Below are positions 63,707 to 64,000 of a DNA stretch of 64,000 nt, in pieces (position 1 is the stretch's first letter; each line of letters starts with the position of its first letter). The notes beneath the pieces were generated by a model. That model was not told the origin of the DNA, did no database searches, and saw nothing but the letters and a program-made list of their open reading frames with translations. Source of the stretch: Thalassospira mesophila (GTDB taxonomy: Bacteria > Pseudomonadota > Alphaproteobacteria > Rhodospirillales > Thalassospiraceae); contig NZ_JFKA01000011.1 in assembly GCF_002115755.1 (NCBI RefSeq), positions 1 to 64,000 of the forward strand, written 5' to 3'. The translations under genes were made by a program, and so were the position numbers.

Positions 63707-64000
63707 TCACCAGTCGGGGCGAAGCAACTTGCGCGCCATATCGGCAGTCGCAACCTTTCGTCCCAGCATGGCAACACCCCGCCGGGCCTGATCGATCAGG
63801 GCGGCATTGTTGGTGGCCATTTCCCCGTTAATCAGCGCCATATTGTTTTCAAATCCAATGCGCGCATGGCCGCCCAAGGCAATGGCCGCCATGGCACAGG
63901 CGTTTTCATACTGACCAAAGGCACACATCATCCAGTTTGACACCAAAGCGGGCTGTTCGCGCACAACGGGGGATGTTAAAAACCCCAGCAAATCTGCCGG
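63707..64000 (-). CDS. Beta-keto acid cleavage enzyme (BKACE, former DUF849), C-terminal part
   Basis: About 97 codons at the C-terminus are present; the 5' part lies beyond the window edge. The segment ALVSNWMMCAFGQYENACAM and the GGHARIGFENNMALINGE stretch (glycine-rich end with the ENN-type metal/substrate contact region) mark BKACE proteins. These cleave beta-keto acids with acetyl-CoA to acetoacetate and a CoA ester (as in lysine or carnitine breakdown). The C-terminal NNAALIDQARR segment is also typical. Its stop lies 20 bp before the CRP-like site, so it is upstream of the TRAP operon and may be co-expressed with it. Confidence 0.85.
   Translation of the reverse strand, partial: PADLLGFLTSPVVREQPALVSNWMMCAFGQYENACAMAAIALGGHARIGFENNMALINGEMATNNAALIDQARRGVAMLGRKVATADMARKLLRPDW

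Overview
The window is dense, mostly operonic DNA of moderate GC from a Gram-negative alphaproteobacterium. The evidence is many periplasmic-binding-protein transporters (two ABC sugar systems and two TRAP systems), an outer-membrane NfrA/TolC set, and a CoA-dependent anthranilate pathway. A Rhodospirillales genus such as Thalassospira would fit, but this is inferred from gene content, not proven. I see no rRNA, tRNA, CRISPR array, insertion sequence or phage gene.

Layout. (1) 1-1.8 kb: the end of a TRAP (DctM) permease with its terminator, then a convergent FAD aromatic-ring monooxygenase with its own promoter flanked by two similar inverted repeats. (2) 1.85-10.3 kb: an amino-sugar or galactosamine-type catabolic locus. 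A DeoR regulator, BadF-type kinase, binding protein, two permeases, SIS isomerase/deaminase and ATPase are transcribed leftward. A GatZ/KbaZ-family gene is divergent, and both promoters overlap one long palindrome. (3) 10.3-18 kb: a LacI-controlled ABC transporter operon with a GH63-like glycosidase. Both permeases have unusual extra domains. (4) 18-32 kb: a tryptophan-to-anthraniloyl-CoA degradation island. Genes include kynA, kynU, an alpha/beta-hydrolase formamidase, 2-aminobenzoate-CoA ligase, the fused 2-aminobenzoyl-CoA monooxygenase/reductase, beta-oxidation-type enzymes, a thioesterase, a RidA protein and a MarR regulator. (5) 32-39.7 kb: wecB, nfrB, nfrA and a secreted DUF4434-like gene, a close counterpart of the enterobacterial phage-N4 glycan receptor locus, with c-di-GMP-binding-like motifs in NfrB.

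(6) 39.7-59 kb: the most unusual block. A giant (about 4,050 residue) RTX protein carries an N-terminal LEPR-XLL-type motif. Downstream of it lie a DUF3467 protein, a membrane adaptor with a GAF-like N-terminal region, a PqqD-like/M50 zinc protease/HlyD fusion, a second HlyD adaptor and a TolC-like channel. No ABC ATPase of the HlyB type lies anywhere in the block, so this looks like a dedicated export or surface-display system of non-canonical make-up. (7) 59.2-64 kb: a universal stress protein, a fused TRAP permease and a TAXI binding protein behind a CRP-like site and a structured leader, then the 3' end of a beta-keto acid cleavage enzyme gene.

The regions together suggest a marine- or sediment-type heterotroph that scavenges sugars, osmolytes, carboxylates and tryptophan, and invests in surface polysaccharide and a giant adhesin. 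Functional statements rest on recognisable motifs and gene order; no database search was available.
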